64,000 bases of DNA from Allorhodopirellula heiligendammensis (GCF_007860105.1 NZ_SJPU01000002.1:571256-635255); one strand, 5' to 3'; shown: positions 27,381-36,808, counted from the first letter of the stretch. The notes: generated by a model not told the origin, from the letters alone. A program made the numbers and translations.

Positions 27381-27742
27381 TCCATGCCGGAGAAGTCACG
27401 TCCGGATCTTGCGATGGCCCTCGCTGACTGACGGTAGTGTCTCTCGGTAGCGAGCAAAAATCTCGACAAGTTGTCGGCTCGCCGTACCGTACCCCAGAAT
27501 TTCGGGAGACTGGCCGCTTGGGACGCTGCGTTGCCGTTCAAAAACGCTGCGTTTGACAGCATGGAGTTCGGGGGACTTCTGCAAATTTGAAATGACCGGG
27601 GAAGACCGCCCCTGCGCACGCTGGGGCATTGGCCACCGTGCTGCACTGACGCCGTTTGCTGAGTAGTCTCCCAAGTGTTGACCGATCGGTCTAAACTGCG
27701 TAAGTTTGGTTACAGCAGGTACAATTTTCGCGAGACAAAACC
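27381..27742. other. Intergenic region, 362 bp, with the TetR operator candidate
   Basis: No coding frame is supported between the Fur-family and TetR genes; the long minus-strand frame here overlaps the TetR gene antisense and lacks motifs. The right end holds the palindrome described next. Confidence 0.4.
27678..27691. promoter_or_regulatory. TetR-type operator palindrome overlapping a -35 box
   Basis: GACCGATCGGTC at 27680-27691 is a perfect 12-bp palindrome. It overlaps TTGACC (27678-27683), a possible -35, with TAAGTT 17 bases further as a weak -10. It lies 52 bases upstream of the TetR gene start, the classical position for autorepression. Confidence 0.6.
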
Positions 27743-28324
27743 ATGCCGTGGGAAAAATCATTTGACGAGTCCGATGTGATCGAGCGGGCGATGGAGGTCT
27801 TCTGGGAAAAGGGGTATGCCGCGACATCAATCTCTGACATCACGAGTGCGACCGGAATCAAGCGTGGCAGCCTCTACAACGCATTCGATGGCAAACACGA
27901 TATTTTTATTCGGGCGCTTCAGAAGTATGGTGACGAACGCCGGACGAGCAAGCTACAGATATTGGAAACCGTCGACGATCCTTGTGAAGCAATTGCGTTG
28001 TTCTTCGACTTTACGGTCGAGAGCACATTGAATGATCCCGAGAGAAAAGGGTGTTTGCTGTTCAATACCGCGCTTGACTATTCATTGCACGACGACGATG
28101 TGAAACGAGTCGTTTCCGATGGAATTCAGGAGGTCGTCACATTTTTCGAACGGCAAATCACGCGTGGCAAGGAACGCGGAGACATTCCCGACACCGTTGA
28201 AGTACGGCCGACCGCGAAAGCCCTCGTCGCCTTGGTGGTTGGGATCCGAGTACTGGGGCGTGGGGCGATTGAGAAAACAGCGTTGCGGCAGATTTCTTGT
28301 CAAGCAATCCGTCTGATTTCATAG
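27743..28324 (+). CDS. TetR/AcrR-family transcriptional regulator
   Basis: This 193-residue protein has the TetR helix-turn-helix near the N-terminus: VIERAMEVFWEKGYAATSISDI, TGIKRGSLYNAFDGKHDIF, then the ligand-binding helices (KGCLLFNTALDYSLHD, TAKALVALVVGIRVLGR). The C-terminal pattern resembles the TetR_C group seen in YcdC/NemR-like repressors of electrophile or xenobiotic defence. A perfect palindrome lies in its own promoter region. The downstream dehalogenase-peroxiredoxin and hydrolase genes run in the same direction after a 291-bp gap and are plausible targets; the ligand is unknown. Confidence 0.92.
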   Translation: MPWEKSFDESDVIERAMEVFWEKGYAATSISDITSATGIKRGSLYNAFDGKHDIFIRALQKYGDERRTSKLQILETVDDPCEAIALFFDFTVESTLNDPERKGCLLFNTALDYSLHDDDVKRVVSDGIQEVVTFFERQITRGKERGDIPDTVEVRPTAKALVALVVGIRVLGRGAIEKTALRQISCQAIRLIS

Positions 28325-28615
28325 GTAGTGGCTGAGATTCTCAGCGGGAAGTTCTGGCGAAAGTCGACGGGCTTTTCTGGGCAGCACGCTTTCACGGGCT
28401 TTCTCAGACGCTAGGGTGGGACCCCACATGGTCTTGGAAGCAGTGCGGATCGAAGAGTGTTTCGTGCTGTCAAAAAATACGAACATACTATTTTCCCCGG
28501 CATGTTAAATGCTCGCTATCCGCGTTGGTTTGTGAGTGCCACGCAGGTGGAACGTTTTGTCGTGACGATGGACTGCCGTAGCTTTCCGAACATGCCATCA
28601 AATTGGAGAAATGAA

Positions 28616-30112
28616 ATGAAGACAAGATCAATTTCACTTGCCGTTTCCATGTTCGTAATGGGGCTCACGGGCAACGCCTATGGGCAGGTAGCCAGTGGCG
28701 CCGTTTCAACTCGAGGGGGACAACCGATGCCCACGCCCAAGATTTTGATTTTCGACGTCAATGAAACCCTGCTGGATCTGACGCCGCTGAAGGCGTCTGT
28801 CGGTGAAGCTCTCCACGGCCGGGAAGACCTTTTGCCGCTCTGGTTCTCGACGATACTTCACTACTCGCTAGTGGAAACTTTGAGCGGTGAGTACCATAGC
28901 TTTGGCGAGATTGGAACGGCTGCCTTAATGATGGTTGCCGAAACGAAAGGCATTGAACTCACTTCTGACAGAGCGAAGGAGGCAATTGTCACACCACTCC
29001 GTTCGCTTCCGCCACATGCGGATGTCATCGCGGGACTGAGAGCACTCAAGGATGATGGTTTTCGGATCGTGAGTTTGACCAATTCATCGGCGATCGGGGT
29101 TGAGACGCAATTTCGAAATGCGGGGTTGATCGATCTGTTTGAGACGCGTTACAGCGTGGACAGCGTAAAAAAATTCAAGCCGCACCCAGACACCTACCGC
29201 TTCGTTCTCAAAGAATTGGGCGTGCAGCCAGAAGAGGTTCTCATGGTTGCCGCACACGCATGGGACTTGGCTGGCGCAAAAAATGTCGGTCTGCAAACCG
29301 CGTTCATTGCTCGTCCCGGTAAGACACTTTATCCAAACGTCGCTAAGCCCGACTACGTCGTGAGCGATTTAGCGGAACTCCAAAAAGCCTTGAAAGTGTC
29401 GTCGCAACGAGATCAAGCGAACTCGCTTGAAAAGCCGAACGCACCTACAGCGGTAGGCGATACCGCATCGCTTTCGGCGCAACTCCAAGAAAAGGCTGCC
29501 GCGAACGCGGCAAATTATCCTGCGGACGTGGTGCAGACCTACGCGCAAGGTATCGAGATCGTCCGGGCGACCGACATCGAAGAATCTGCAAAGCAGGTGG
29601 GGGAGATGGCTATCGACGCCCAGCTTTCTGGTTGGAAGGGCGAGCAGGTCAGGCTCAGTGACCTGTGGCAGGACGGGCCCATTGTATTGATGTGGTACCG
29701 AGGAGGTTGGTGCCCTTATTGCAACCTCCAACTTCGCGCCATGCAACAAGCCATCGACCAGATCGAACATGCCGGAGCCAAGTTGGTTGTGTTGACACCG
29801 GAGTTGCCCGAAAAGGCGAGAGCGACGGCCGAGGCGAATGAACTAGACATCGTGGCATTGCACGATAGGGACAGCGCCGTTGCAAGAAAGTATGGCCTCG
29901 TGTTTCAGCTGCCGGAAGTGATCATTCCGGCCTACCGCGACAAGCTCAGGTTGCCCGAATACAACGGCAACGATGCCATGGAGTTGCCGCTTTCCGCGAC
30001 GTACGTCATCGACAAGTCCGGCAGGATCACATTTGCGTTCCTTGACGCTGACTACAAGAAACGGGCCGAACCGGCGGATGTGATCAAAGCAGTTCAGGCC
30101 GCTGCTCGCTAG
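28616..30112 (+). CDS. Exported fusion of haloacid dehalogenase type II and AhpC/TSA peroxiredoxin-like domains
   Basis: The ATG at 28616 follows GGAG by seven bases and gives 498 residues; a longer frame from 28457 would bury the signal peptide. Residues 1-24 are a signal peptide ending NAYGQ. Residues 42-260 form a HAD fold of the type II haloacid dehalogenase kind, with nucleophile Asp47 in IFDVNETLLDL, and later SLTNSSAIGVETQFRNAGL, KKFKPHPDTYRFVLKELG and VAAHAWDLAGAKNVGLQTAF. Residues about 300-498 are a thioredoxin-fold peroxiredoxin-like domain: LSDLWQDGPIVLMWYRGGW then CPYC near residue 366, and ELPEKARATAEANELDIVALHD. Haloacid dehalogenases normally are single-domain cytosolic enzymes, so export and fusion are both unusual. 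Bifunctional dehalogenation and peroxide detoxification is inference. Confidence 0.85.
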   Translation: MKTRSISLAVSMFVMGLTGNAYGQVASGAVSTRGGQPMPTPKILIFDVNETLLDLTPLKASVGEALHGREDLLPLWFSTILHYSLVETLSGEYHSFGEIGTAALMMVAETKGIELTSDRAKEAIVTPLRSLPPHADVIAGLRALKDDGFRIVSLTNSSAIGVETQFRNAGLIDLFETRYSVDSVKKFKPHPDTYRFVLKELGVQPEEVLMVAAHAWDLAGAKNVGLQTAFIARPGKTLYPNVAKPDYVVSDLAELQKALKVSSQRDQANSLEKPNAPTAVGDTASLSAQLQEKAAANAANYPADVVQTYAQGIEIVRATDIEESAKQVGEMAIDAQLSGWKGEQVRLSDLWQDGPIVLMWYRGGWCPYCNLQLRAMQQAIDQIEHAGAKLVVLTPELPEKARATAEANELDIVALHDRDSAVARKYGLVFQLPEVIIPAYRDKLRLPEYNGNDAMELPLSATYVIDKSGRITFAFLDADYKKRAEPADVIKAVQAAAR

Positions 30113-30183
30113 CAGTCACTCAAGTCTTGTCGCGATTTAGTGACAAGTGAAATTAGACTTCGCCACTACTTTTTTCTAGGAGA

Positions 30184-31038
30184 ATGAACGTGAATCATCA
30201 AACGTTTCGTAGCCGTCAAAAATCAATTGAAATTAATGGCATCATCGATGAGTCGCTCACGGTTGCCTATACCGATGTCGGCAAGGGTGACCCAGTGTTG
30301 CTACTGCACGGAATCCCAACGTGGTCATATCTGTTTCACGAGATCATCGAGCCGCTATCGGAACGTTATCGCGTCATCGCGCCGGACTTGATCGGCTATG
30401 GGTACTCGGATCGTCGGGACCGATTTGATCGCTCGATCGCGGTCCAGGCTGATGTGATCGAACGCTTTCTCGCTGAGCTCGATATCGAAAGTGCCCATTT
30501 CGTTGCCCATGACATTGGTGGCGGCGTCGCCCTGATTCTCGCCGATCGCGTGCCGAAACTCGTTCGTTCGATGGTGCTTTCCAATAGTGTCGCCTACGAT
30601 AGCTGGCCTGTTGATGAGATGCTCACGCTGGGCCATCCTCGCAATGCGAAGATGAAGCCCGAAGAGATGAAGGAGCTGTTGGAGAAAGCGTTCGAGTTCG
30701 GTTTGTCACGCCCTGAAAGACTGACGGACGAATTTCGCGAGGGAGTGATGGCGCCATATCTGGATCCAGAGGGAATCGTCAGCTTGGTACGTAACGCATC
30801 GAGCCTGAATACGAACCACACTACGCCGTTGACCGATCGATTGAGTCGAATGTCTCAACCGACACGCTTGCTGTGGGGCGTCGACGATCGTTGGCAACCG
30901 GTTTCGACCGCTGAACGCTTGATCAGGGATATGCCCCATGCGGAATTGCACCCGATTAAGAATTGTTCGCACTGGGTGCCTCAAGACGCTCCCGAAGATT
31001 TCACAGCCTTGACTCTCGATCTGTTGAATCAGTTTTAG
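30184..31038 (+). CDS. Alpha/beta-fold hydrolase, haloalkane dehalogenase-like
   Basis: A 284-residue cytosolic protein with the alpha/beta-hydrolase layout: DPVLLLHGIPTWSYLFHEII with HG oxyanion motif, APDLIGYGYSDRRD, and HFVAHDIGGGVALILADR with Asp110 as nucleophile. Asp at this position is found in haloalkane dehalogenases, fluoroacetate dehalogenases and epoxide hydrolases rather than esterases. His263 in NCSHWVPQDAPEDF completes the triad. AGGAG lies only one base before the ATG at 30184 but seven before GTG 30190, so the latter may be the real start. It follows the dehalogenase-peroxiredoxin gene by 71 bases. Confidence 0.87.
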   Translation: MNVNHQTFRSRQKSIEINGIIDESLTVAYTDVGKGDPVLLLHGIPTWSYLFHEIIEPLSERYRVIAPDLIGYGYSDRRDRFDRSIAVQADVIERFLAELDIESAHFVAHDIGGGVALILADRVPKLVRSMVLSNSVAYDSWPVDEMLTLGHPRNAKMKPEEMKELLEKAFEFGLSRPERLTDEFREGVMAPYLDPEGIVSLVRNASSLNTNHTTPLTDRLSRMSQPTRLLWGVDDRWQPVSTAERLIRDMPHAELHPIKNCSHWVPQDAPEDFTALTLDLLNQF

Positions 31039-31228
31039 CAAGGCGATCCGTGCGATTCACGAGCTCGCTGAAAAGCGGTTGCCCGAAACGGACGATCCCG
31101 GGTCTCACCGGATCGACGTGGGCGAGCGATGACGCCTGCACGCCCAGCCGGAATCGGCTCCGGCAGACTTCGACGCACCCCAGGACGGATGAGCAACTCA
31201 ATGAATTGCTGCATCGTTGCAGAAAGAG

Positions 31229-32443
31229 CTAAGCCTGCCGAATCAATTCGCCGCTTTGCACGGCGGTTCGCCCCAGGATGGCCGCGGCCGTGCTAGCGAT
31301 CGCGTGCTCAAGCTCGAACGGTGCTTCTCCAGCGCGTAGGCTTGCGATTAATTCGTTGAACTGACGCTGCCAGCCTTTGCCTGGGATTTCTTTGGCCTCG
31401 CTTTGCCAGATCAGTTTTCCGTCGGAGTTGTGAATGGCGGCGCGCGACATATCACATGTCCCGTGCGTGCCATGGAAGAACTCGCCCAGGTTCCGGCCAC
31501 CTCGCGTTTGACGACACTGTGAGATCATTGGGAAGTTGTTCGGGTAGGTAAACTCGATGAGCTGGTATGCCGACACGTCTCCACTGGCATTCCCAAACCC
31601 CTGGGCCGCGACGGGACCGTGGCCGAGTACCCAATTCACAATATCGAGACTCTGTACGTGTCGATCCTCTTGGGAGTCACTGCTGTAGGTACGCGCGTAA
31701 ATCAGATCGCCGATAACACCGTCGCGCAGCTTTGCCACGCACTCGCGGGTGCGTAGTTCGTGCCGTCGTTGATGACCGACGGCAACAGCGAGTCCGGAGG
31801 TTTGGGCCAACCGTCCGGCGTCTGCGATACGTTGCACATCATGGCTATTGATTGCGATTGGGCATTCCATGAAAACATGTTTGCCCGCCCGGACAGCTTC
31901 TTCAAAGTGCCCGGCACGGGATGCGGGCGGAGTCGCCAAGATCACGAGGTCCACGTCACTCGCGAGGACTCCACGCCAGCCATCAGGGCCGACGAAGCGG
32001 CGACTACCCACGTCCACGCTGTCACGATGGCGTCCTTTGACGGTCCTGTATGCTGTCTGCAGTTGACTTGAGGATGTGTCGGCCATGGCGACCAAATGGA
32101 CGCCGGAAAAATCATTGCAATCGCTTAAGCCATTCCGGCCTGCCGTGATCGCTTCGATGACGGCAGCTTTGCCGCGGGCGCCGCAGCCGATCAAGCCGAT
32201 GCGGATGCGATCGCTACCGCCTAAGTGCACACCCGCGTGCGCGCCAACGTTCGCCAAAATCGATCCACCCGTCGCCACCGCAGCCGCACCGCCCAGGGCC
32301 ACGGTGCTGCCCAACGCCATGGTGCTCCGCGCGAAGAACTCTCGGCGGTTTCCAGCAACGCGTTCCACGTGAGCTGCCAGCGGCGAGGACGTTGGCGGTG
32401 AGCCCGTATTACGCTCGCGCGAGAGGGGTGTTTTCTTGGTCAA
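31229..32443 (-). CDS. Tat-exported Gfo/Idh/MocA family oxidoreductase
   Basis: This protein (404 residues from TTG 32443) has a twin-arginine signal, NRREFFARSTMALGS (Arg33-Arg34), followed by a small-residue hydrophobic stretch. The NAD(P)-binding domain starts IRIGLIGCGARGKAAVIEAI and continues HLVAMADTSSSQLQTAY. DVDLVILATPPASRAGHFEE and GKHVFMECPIAINSHDV give the E-K-P-like catalytic motif, here ECP, so the usual lysine is replaced. Planctomycetes export many such oxidoreductases, presumed to act on sugars in the periplasm. A GTG at 32365 is an alternative start that keeps the Tat motif. No clear operon partner. Confidence 0.87.
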   Translation of the reverse strand: MTKKTPLSRERNTGSPPTSSPLAAHVERVAGNRREFFARSTMALGSTVALGGAAAVATGGSILANVGAHAGVHLGGSDRIRIGLIGCGARGKAAVIEAITAGRNGLSDCNDFSGVHLVAMADTSSSQLQTAYRTVKGRHRDSVDVGSRRFVGPDGWRGVLASDVDLVILATPPASRAGHFEEAVRAGKHVFMECPIAINSHDVQRIADAGRLAQTSGLAVAVGHQRRHELRTRECVAKLRDGVIGDLIYARTYSSDSQEDRHVQSLDIVNWVLGHGPVAAQGFGNASGDVSAYQLIEFTYPNNFPMISQCRQTRGGRNLGEFFHGTHGTCDMSRAAIHNSDGKLIWQSEAKEIPGKGWQRQFNELIASLRAGEAPFELEHAIASTAAAILGRTAVQSGELIRQA

Positions 32444-32672
32444 AAGACTGCGATCGGGGCGGGAGAATCAGGTGGGCGGGTGAGAAATGAAGCAGGTTAA
32501 CCGAGACTGGTGTCGGCGGAGTGCTCAGTCAGCAGTCATTGCAAAGCAAGGGGGGCGTGCCGAACCAGGACCCTGAGCAGCCGGTTCACGCTGCCGACGC
32601 CATTTCTAAACGTAGAAGCAGGTGTCACTTATTATACGCGGCAAACGAGTCGATGGGCACCATAAAACGCTG

Positions 32673-33608
32673 TCAAATCATCTTGTCCAGCCCTGTGCTG
32701 AGCGGCGTGAGCGGGCGAGCGAGGATTTTTTTCATTTTCGTAATATCCGGACAGCGACGGGTCATGTCACCTTCAGCCAGGGGATCAGTGTGCACGATCC
32801 GAGATTTGCTGCCGACTTTGTCGATGATCCGTTGGGCGAGGTCGAGCACGCTGATTTCCACGTCGCTGCCGATATTGATGATTTCGCCAGCTAGAGATTC
32901 ATCGGCCAAAATCCTTTCAGTCGTATCGAGATTGTCTTCGATGTAGCAAAACGTCCGTGTCTGCGACCCATCCCCATAAATCGTGATGTCGCGATTGGCG
33001 CGGGCTGCTGCGATGAATTTGGGGATCACGAAATCCGTCGTCTGCTTTGGTCCGTAGGTGTTGAAAAACCGGAAAACGTTGAAGGGTAAGCCGAACTCTT
33101 GATGGTAAGAACGGAAATACGATTCACCCAGGTTTTTGATGATGGCGTAAGGCAACCGAGAGTTGAGCGGCGTCGTCTGTTCGTGTTGAGGCAGCTCGAC
33201 CGGTTCCCCGTAAACCTCACTGCTGCTGGCGTAGAAGACTCGCCGTACGCCGGTGTTTTTAGCCAGCAGGAGCACGTTACGAATCCCATCGATGTCGCGA
33301 AGTACCGCGACCGGGTTGGCCAACGTCCGTTGCACGCCGACGAGTGCGGCGTAGTGAAATACCACATCGAAACGATGCGCCGTCATGATCGGTGAGAGAT
33401 CGTTCAGATCGTTCACGTCCGCTTTGATGAAGCGAAAATTGGCCGGCGGCGGTGTCGGTAGTTTTTGCAAGCTCCCAGTAACTAAATTGTCCACCACCAC
33501 GACCTCGTTGTGCGGTGACGCTGCCAATCGACATGCGAGCGACCCGCCGACATTGCCCGCCCCGCCGGTGATCAAAATTCGTTGGCGTGCGGCAGGCTGA
33601 TGAGGCAT
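32673..33608 (-). CDS. NAD-dependent epimerase/dehydratase (nucleotide-sugar SDR)
   Basis: From ATG 33608 the protein has 311 residues, normal for extended short-chain dehydrogenases. The Rossmann motif is ILITGGAGNVGGSLA (residues 11-25), followed by VVVVDNLVTG and DVNDLNDLSPIM. YASSSEVYGEP supplies the catalytic serine region, and PYAIIKNLGE the Tyr-x-x-x-Lys pair. FNVFRFFNTYGPKQ and IYGDGSQTRTFCYIED are typical of UDP-glucose 4-epimerase and UDP-glucuronate decarboxylase relatives. The exact sugar cannot be assigned. A longer frame to 33725 would add an unrelated N-terminus. The gene faces away from the HTTM pair at 33843. Confidence 0.9.
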   Translation of the reverse strand: MPHQPAARQRILITGGAGNVGGSLACRLAASPHNEVVVVDNLVTGSLQKLPTPPPANFRFIKADVNDLNDLSPIMTAHRFDVVFHYAALVGVQRTLANPVAVLRDIDGIRNVLLLAKNTGVRRVFYASSSEVYGEPVELPQHEQTTPLNSRLPYAIIKNLGESYFRSYHQEFGLPFNVFRFFNTYGPKQTTDFVIPKFIAAARANRDITIYGDGSQTRTFCYIEDNLDTTERILADESLAGEIINIGSDVEISVLDLAQRIIDKVGSKSRIVHTDPLAEGDMTRRCPDITKMKKILARPLTPLSTGLDKMI

Positions 33609-33842
33609 TGATGGAGAACTTTGCGAGGGAGAGCTGGAGTTGAAAACCAAGAGATTTCGTGCCGATCGTTGGTGAAATTTAACAGATGCCAGCAGCAAAC
33701 CGAATCGGGGGCGCGGTGAATCCATCAGCCACCATCAGGTTATCGCCACCAAGGTGTCATGTGCGGCTATACATCCTTGCCAGAGCGACTATTTTGGGAA
33801 CTCCGATTCCAACGCCCTGATTCGTCAGTTTTTTGCTTGTCC

Positions 33843-34679
33843 ATGCCCTCACCTCCTCCCTTGTCACGACGTCTCCGGGTGATCCTGAGCGTATTGATTC
33901 TCGTTCATTTGGCCGCGGTCTTTGCACCTCCGATGGCTTTCCAGAGTCGTGGCCCGCGCGGGTTGTCACCCTCGGTATCGAATCTGCTCGCGCCGCTGGC
34001 GGCTTATGGTCAATTCCTATATCTGGACCGCGGATACGCGTTCTTCGCCCCTGACCCAGGCCCCAGCCATCTACTGCGCGTCGAAGTTGGGGGCGCTGAT
34101 GCAGGTGGAGCGGCCGCGTCGAGTTCTGCCGCAGCGGACGCTGCCGAGATTCACTGGTATCCAGATCTGAACGAGCAGTGGCCACGACTGTCGTACCATC
34201 GCCATTTCATGTTGGCTGAGTTTCTCAATGACTCCTACCAACCGCAGCTGCCCGCCGATGCGGCGCAGTTAGTGGGACCTGAATTGCCGCTGGGTGAACT
34301 GCAGGTGTGGCGGTTGGGTCGCCGACGCTACGACATGATCCTCGCCTCGATGACCCGCCATCTGCAAACCGAATTCGGTGATCGTTCGATCAAGATCGAC
34401 CGTGTGGAACACCTACTACCTGATTTCGTGGCCTATGCTTCCAGCCCGGTGCCGCTCGACGACCCCGCGGCCTATGTCGTGCTCGAGGACATCCCGATCA
34501 GCATGGAAGCACTGCTGGACGTGCAGCCCGAGACCTTACCGCCAGTGTCTCCGCTGCGTACGGCGCCTGACGAGGTGGTCCCGAATGATTCCATGCCCGG
34601 TCCTGTTCGCCCCGCCAGACAGCGGTTATTTCGCGACGACCCCGGTTCAGATGGTCCCGTGGGAGGACAAACCAAATGA
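33843..34679 (+). CDS. Membrane-anchored hypothetical protein paired with HTTM gene
   Basis: The ATG at 33843 gives 278 residues; a longer reading from 33759 adds an unlikely N-terminus. One strong transmembrane helix (LRVILSVLILVHLAAVFAPP) lies near the start, and the sequence after it (YGQFLYLDRGYAFFAPDPGP) resembles proteins encoded next to HTTM-domain genes in planctomycetes. The rest is soluble, with an Ala-rich insertion and W/Y-rich segments (EIHWYPDLNEQWPRLSYHRHFM). The stop overlaps the HTTM start by four bases. Function unknown; the tight coupling suggests the two proteins work together. Confidence 0.75.
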   Translation: MPSPPPLSRRLRVILSVLILVHLAAVFAPPMAFQSRGPRGLSPSVSNLLAPLAAYGQFLYLDRGYAFFAPDPGPSHLLRVEVGGADAGGAAASSSAAADAAEIHWYPDLNEQWPRLSYHRHFMLAEFLNDSYQPQLPADAAQLVGPELPLGELQVWRLGRRRYDMILASMTRHLQTEFGDRSIKIDRVEHLLPDFVAYASSPVPLDDPAAYVVLEDIPISMEALLDVQPETLPPVSPLRTAPDEVVPNDSMPGPVRPARQRLFRDDPGSDGPVGGQTK

Positions 34680-35755
34680 GCCGACTCTCACAATTTGTCG
34701 CTGAGCAGCGACGTCAACTCAAGCAGTCAACACTTGAATTCGCATCCGCTTGGAATGCGTTTTGGTTCTGTCCTCGTCCGATCGAGATCCTGGCCTTGCT
34801 GCGGATTATTGCCGGGGCAATGTTGCTGTACACGAACCTGGTGCTGGCAGCGGATTTGGGAACATTTATCGGTGTCGATGCGTGGATCAACAACGACACC
34901 GCGCGTGCGCTGCACGATGGCAGCCTGGGTGAAGCCACCGCCGCGTGGTCTTACCTTTGGAGTGTTGATAGCTCCGCATTGCTGTTGGTCCATCAACTGA
35001 TGGTGATCCTGGTATCGGCGTCATTCATGCTCGGATTATTTACCCGGATCACAGGACCGCTGGCATGGTGGTTTCAACTGATGATTGTGCATCGATTACT
35101 GGGGAGTCTATTCGGGCTCGATCAGATTCTGACCTATTGCGTGATGTATCTCGCGTTCACACCTTGCGGCAGTGTTTTTTCGGTCGATGCGTGGTTGCGA
35201 CGCCGGATCATTGGTAATTCTCAGCGGCCTGTTTCGAAAGTTTTGGCGTGGCTATGGCCTGAAGAACGGCCGACGGTAACAGCGAATGTTGCCACACGAT
35301 TGCTGCAATTGCATCTCTGCATGATCTATCTGTTCGGAGGGCTGGCGAAAGCACGTGGCCAGATGTGGTGGGATGGTACGGCGTTGTGGTATGCCGTGGG
35401 GAACTATGAATATCAGTCATGGGACGCAACGTTCATTGCGGCCTACCCCAGCCTGTTCACTGCTCTGACGCACGTGACGTTGTTTTGGGAGATTTTCTAC
35501 TGCGCACTGGTGTGGCCGCGCTGGACGCGTCCATTCACGTTGGCGATTGCGGTAGCCGTTCACGCTGGCATTGGGCTGGGGTTGGGGATGGCGACATTTG
35601 GAATCATGATGATCGCCGCCAATGGAGTCTTCATCAGCCCCGAATTGATCCGGCGTTGGCGGCGTTCGGACCGGCTGGTGGGCGATGCCGACAGCCACGC
35701 AAGCGGTGAGGGCCGCCGCACGACAGATCAGGCCGCGGGACTGGCAATCGAGTGA
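34676..35755 (+). CDS. HTTM domain membrane protein (vitamin-K-dependent gamma-carboxylase-like)
   Basis: A 359-residue membrane protein with about eight hydrophobic helices. The opening FWFCPRPIEILALLRIIAGAMLLYTN and FGLDQILTYCVMYLAFTPCG are landmarks of HTTM (horizontally transferred transmembrane) proteins, the bacterial relatives of the transmembrane part of vitamin-K-dependent gamma-carboxylase. YLFGGLAKARGQMWWDGTALWYAV and FWEIFYCALVWPR continue the pattern, while the lumenal carboxylase domain of the eukaryotic enzyme is absent. Activity in bacteria is unknown. The ATG lies in the stop of the preceding gene (ATGA). Confidence 0.87.
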   Translation: MSRLSQFVAEQRRQLKQSTLEFASAWNAFWFCPRPIEILALLRIIAGAMLLYTNLVLAADLGTFIGVDAWINNDTARALHDGSLGEATAAWSYLWSVDSSALLLVHQLMVILVSASFMLGLFTRITGPLAWWFQLMIVHRLLGSLFGLDQILTYCVMYLAFTPCGSVFSVDAWLRRRIIGNSQRPVSKVLAWLWPEERPTVTANVATRLLQLHLCMIYLFGGLAKARGQMWWDGTALWYAVGNYEYQSWDATFIAAYPSLFTALTHVTLFWEIFYCALVWPRWTRPFTLAIAVAVHAGIGLGLGMATFGIMMIAANGVFISPELIRRWRRSDRLVGDADSHASGEGRRTTDQAAGLAIE

Positions 35756-35788
35756 ACCGCTGCGGCGGCTCCCACGATCACTTTCGTC

Positions 35789-36808
35789 TCACGGTACAGA
35801 CGGAAAAATCTGATTCCAGTTTTCCTTCATTCCGATGACGATCCAGCCGTTCTCGGTGGCGTCGTCCATTAAAGATTGAGGAAACGTGCCTATCTTCGAG
35901 TCGGGCAATCCGCCTGCGGGACCGTAGGCGTACTCACGCTCGGCGTCGTTGTGGTAGACGAGCAATCCCAAGCGTGCCCCGCTGCCGCCCGTGGTGTACT
36001 GCAGCATTTCGAGGTCGCCTGTAGAGTTACCGACCGCTAGGATGGGACGCTTGCCGATGTGTTGGCCAATTCCCACTGGCTTACCAGCTTTATCGTCGAC
36101 GAAGTTTACCTTCGGTAGCCGCATGAGCACGGGCTGGCCGTCAACAAACTGGAATTCGGTCGCGATGCTGGAACCAACGACCTGGGGTGATGAAATGCCG
36201 TACACCCTTTCGGTCCATGGACGCATGAACTCGATGCCGCCACCCGACACGATAAATGTTTTGAATCCATTTTCACGCAGATACTTAAGCAGTTCGAGCT
36301 GGGGTTGATAAACACACTCCGTGTAGAGTCTTTTGAAGCGAGGGTGCTGGGCCGTCGAGATCCAGTCGCTCGTGATCTTGTCGAAGTCGTCGCTCGTCAT
36401 GCCGGCGTGGGTGGCTGCAATGATTTGCTCCAACGCATGTTTTCCACCGGTCTTCAGTGTTTCGAGGTCTCCATCGAGAACCGATTTGTAAGGCTGTTGC
36501 GTTTTCCATTCGGGGTGCTGAGGTGCCATGGACCTGAGGCGGTCCAAGGCGAACGCCAATTGCGTGTAGATGGGTTGCTCGACCCATAGGGTGCCATCAT
36601 TGTCAAACGTGGCGATCCGGTCGGACTCGGGTACAAAGTCAGCGGAACCTTCGTTGGTCACTTTCGCGACAAAGCCTAGCACTGCTTGTTTCGCACTGGA
36701 GTCGTTCCATGCTGGCAGCGGGTCGGCAGCGATCCCGGGACCGGCCAAAACAGTGAAAATGCCCAGCGTCACGGCGACGAGGAAGGGGGGGGTATGGGAA
36801 CGTTTCAT
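35789..36808 (-). CDS. Secreted HAD-superfamily phosphatase-like hydrolase
   Basis: Beginning at ATG 36808 the protein has 339 residues with a signal peptide (PPFLVAVTLGIFTVLAGPGIAA). The HAD nucleophile motif is ATFDNDGTLWVE with Asp69 and Asp71; motif II is probably FKTFIVSGGGIEFM, and motif IV GKRPILAVGNSTGDLEML with the terminal Gly-x-x-x-Asp. This is close to the phosphoserine-phosphatase-like HAD group used by acid phosphatases. Alternative start ATG 36820 adds four residues. Convergent with the HTTM gene, 33 bases away. Phosphoester hydrolysis outside the cytoplasm is inferred. Confidence 0.87.
   Translation of the reverse strand: MKRSHTPPFLVAVTLGIFTVLAGPGIAADPLPAWNDSSAKQAVLGFVAKVTNEGSADFVPESDRIATFDNDGTLWVEQPIYTQLAFALDRLRSMAPQHPEWKTQQPYKSVLDGDLETLKTGGKHALEQIIAATHAGMTSDDFDKITSDWISTAQHPRFKRLYTECVYQPQLELLKYLRENGFKTFIVSGGGIEFMRPWTERVYGISSPQVVGSSIATEFQFVDGQPVLMRLPKVNFVDDKAGKPVGIGQHIGKRPILAVGNSTGDLEMLQYTTGGSGARLGLLVYHNDAEREYAYGPAGGLPDSKIGTFPQSLMDDATENGWIVIGMKENWNQIFPSVP

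Noticed and set aside
28331-28345. GCTGAG/CTCAGC hairpin after the TetR gene as terminator
   Set aside because: Only a 6-bp stem with a 3-base loop and no T tract; too weak to call.
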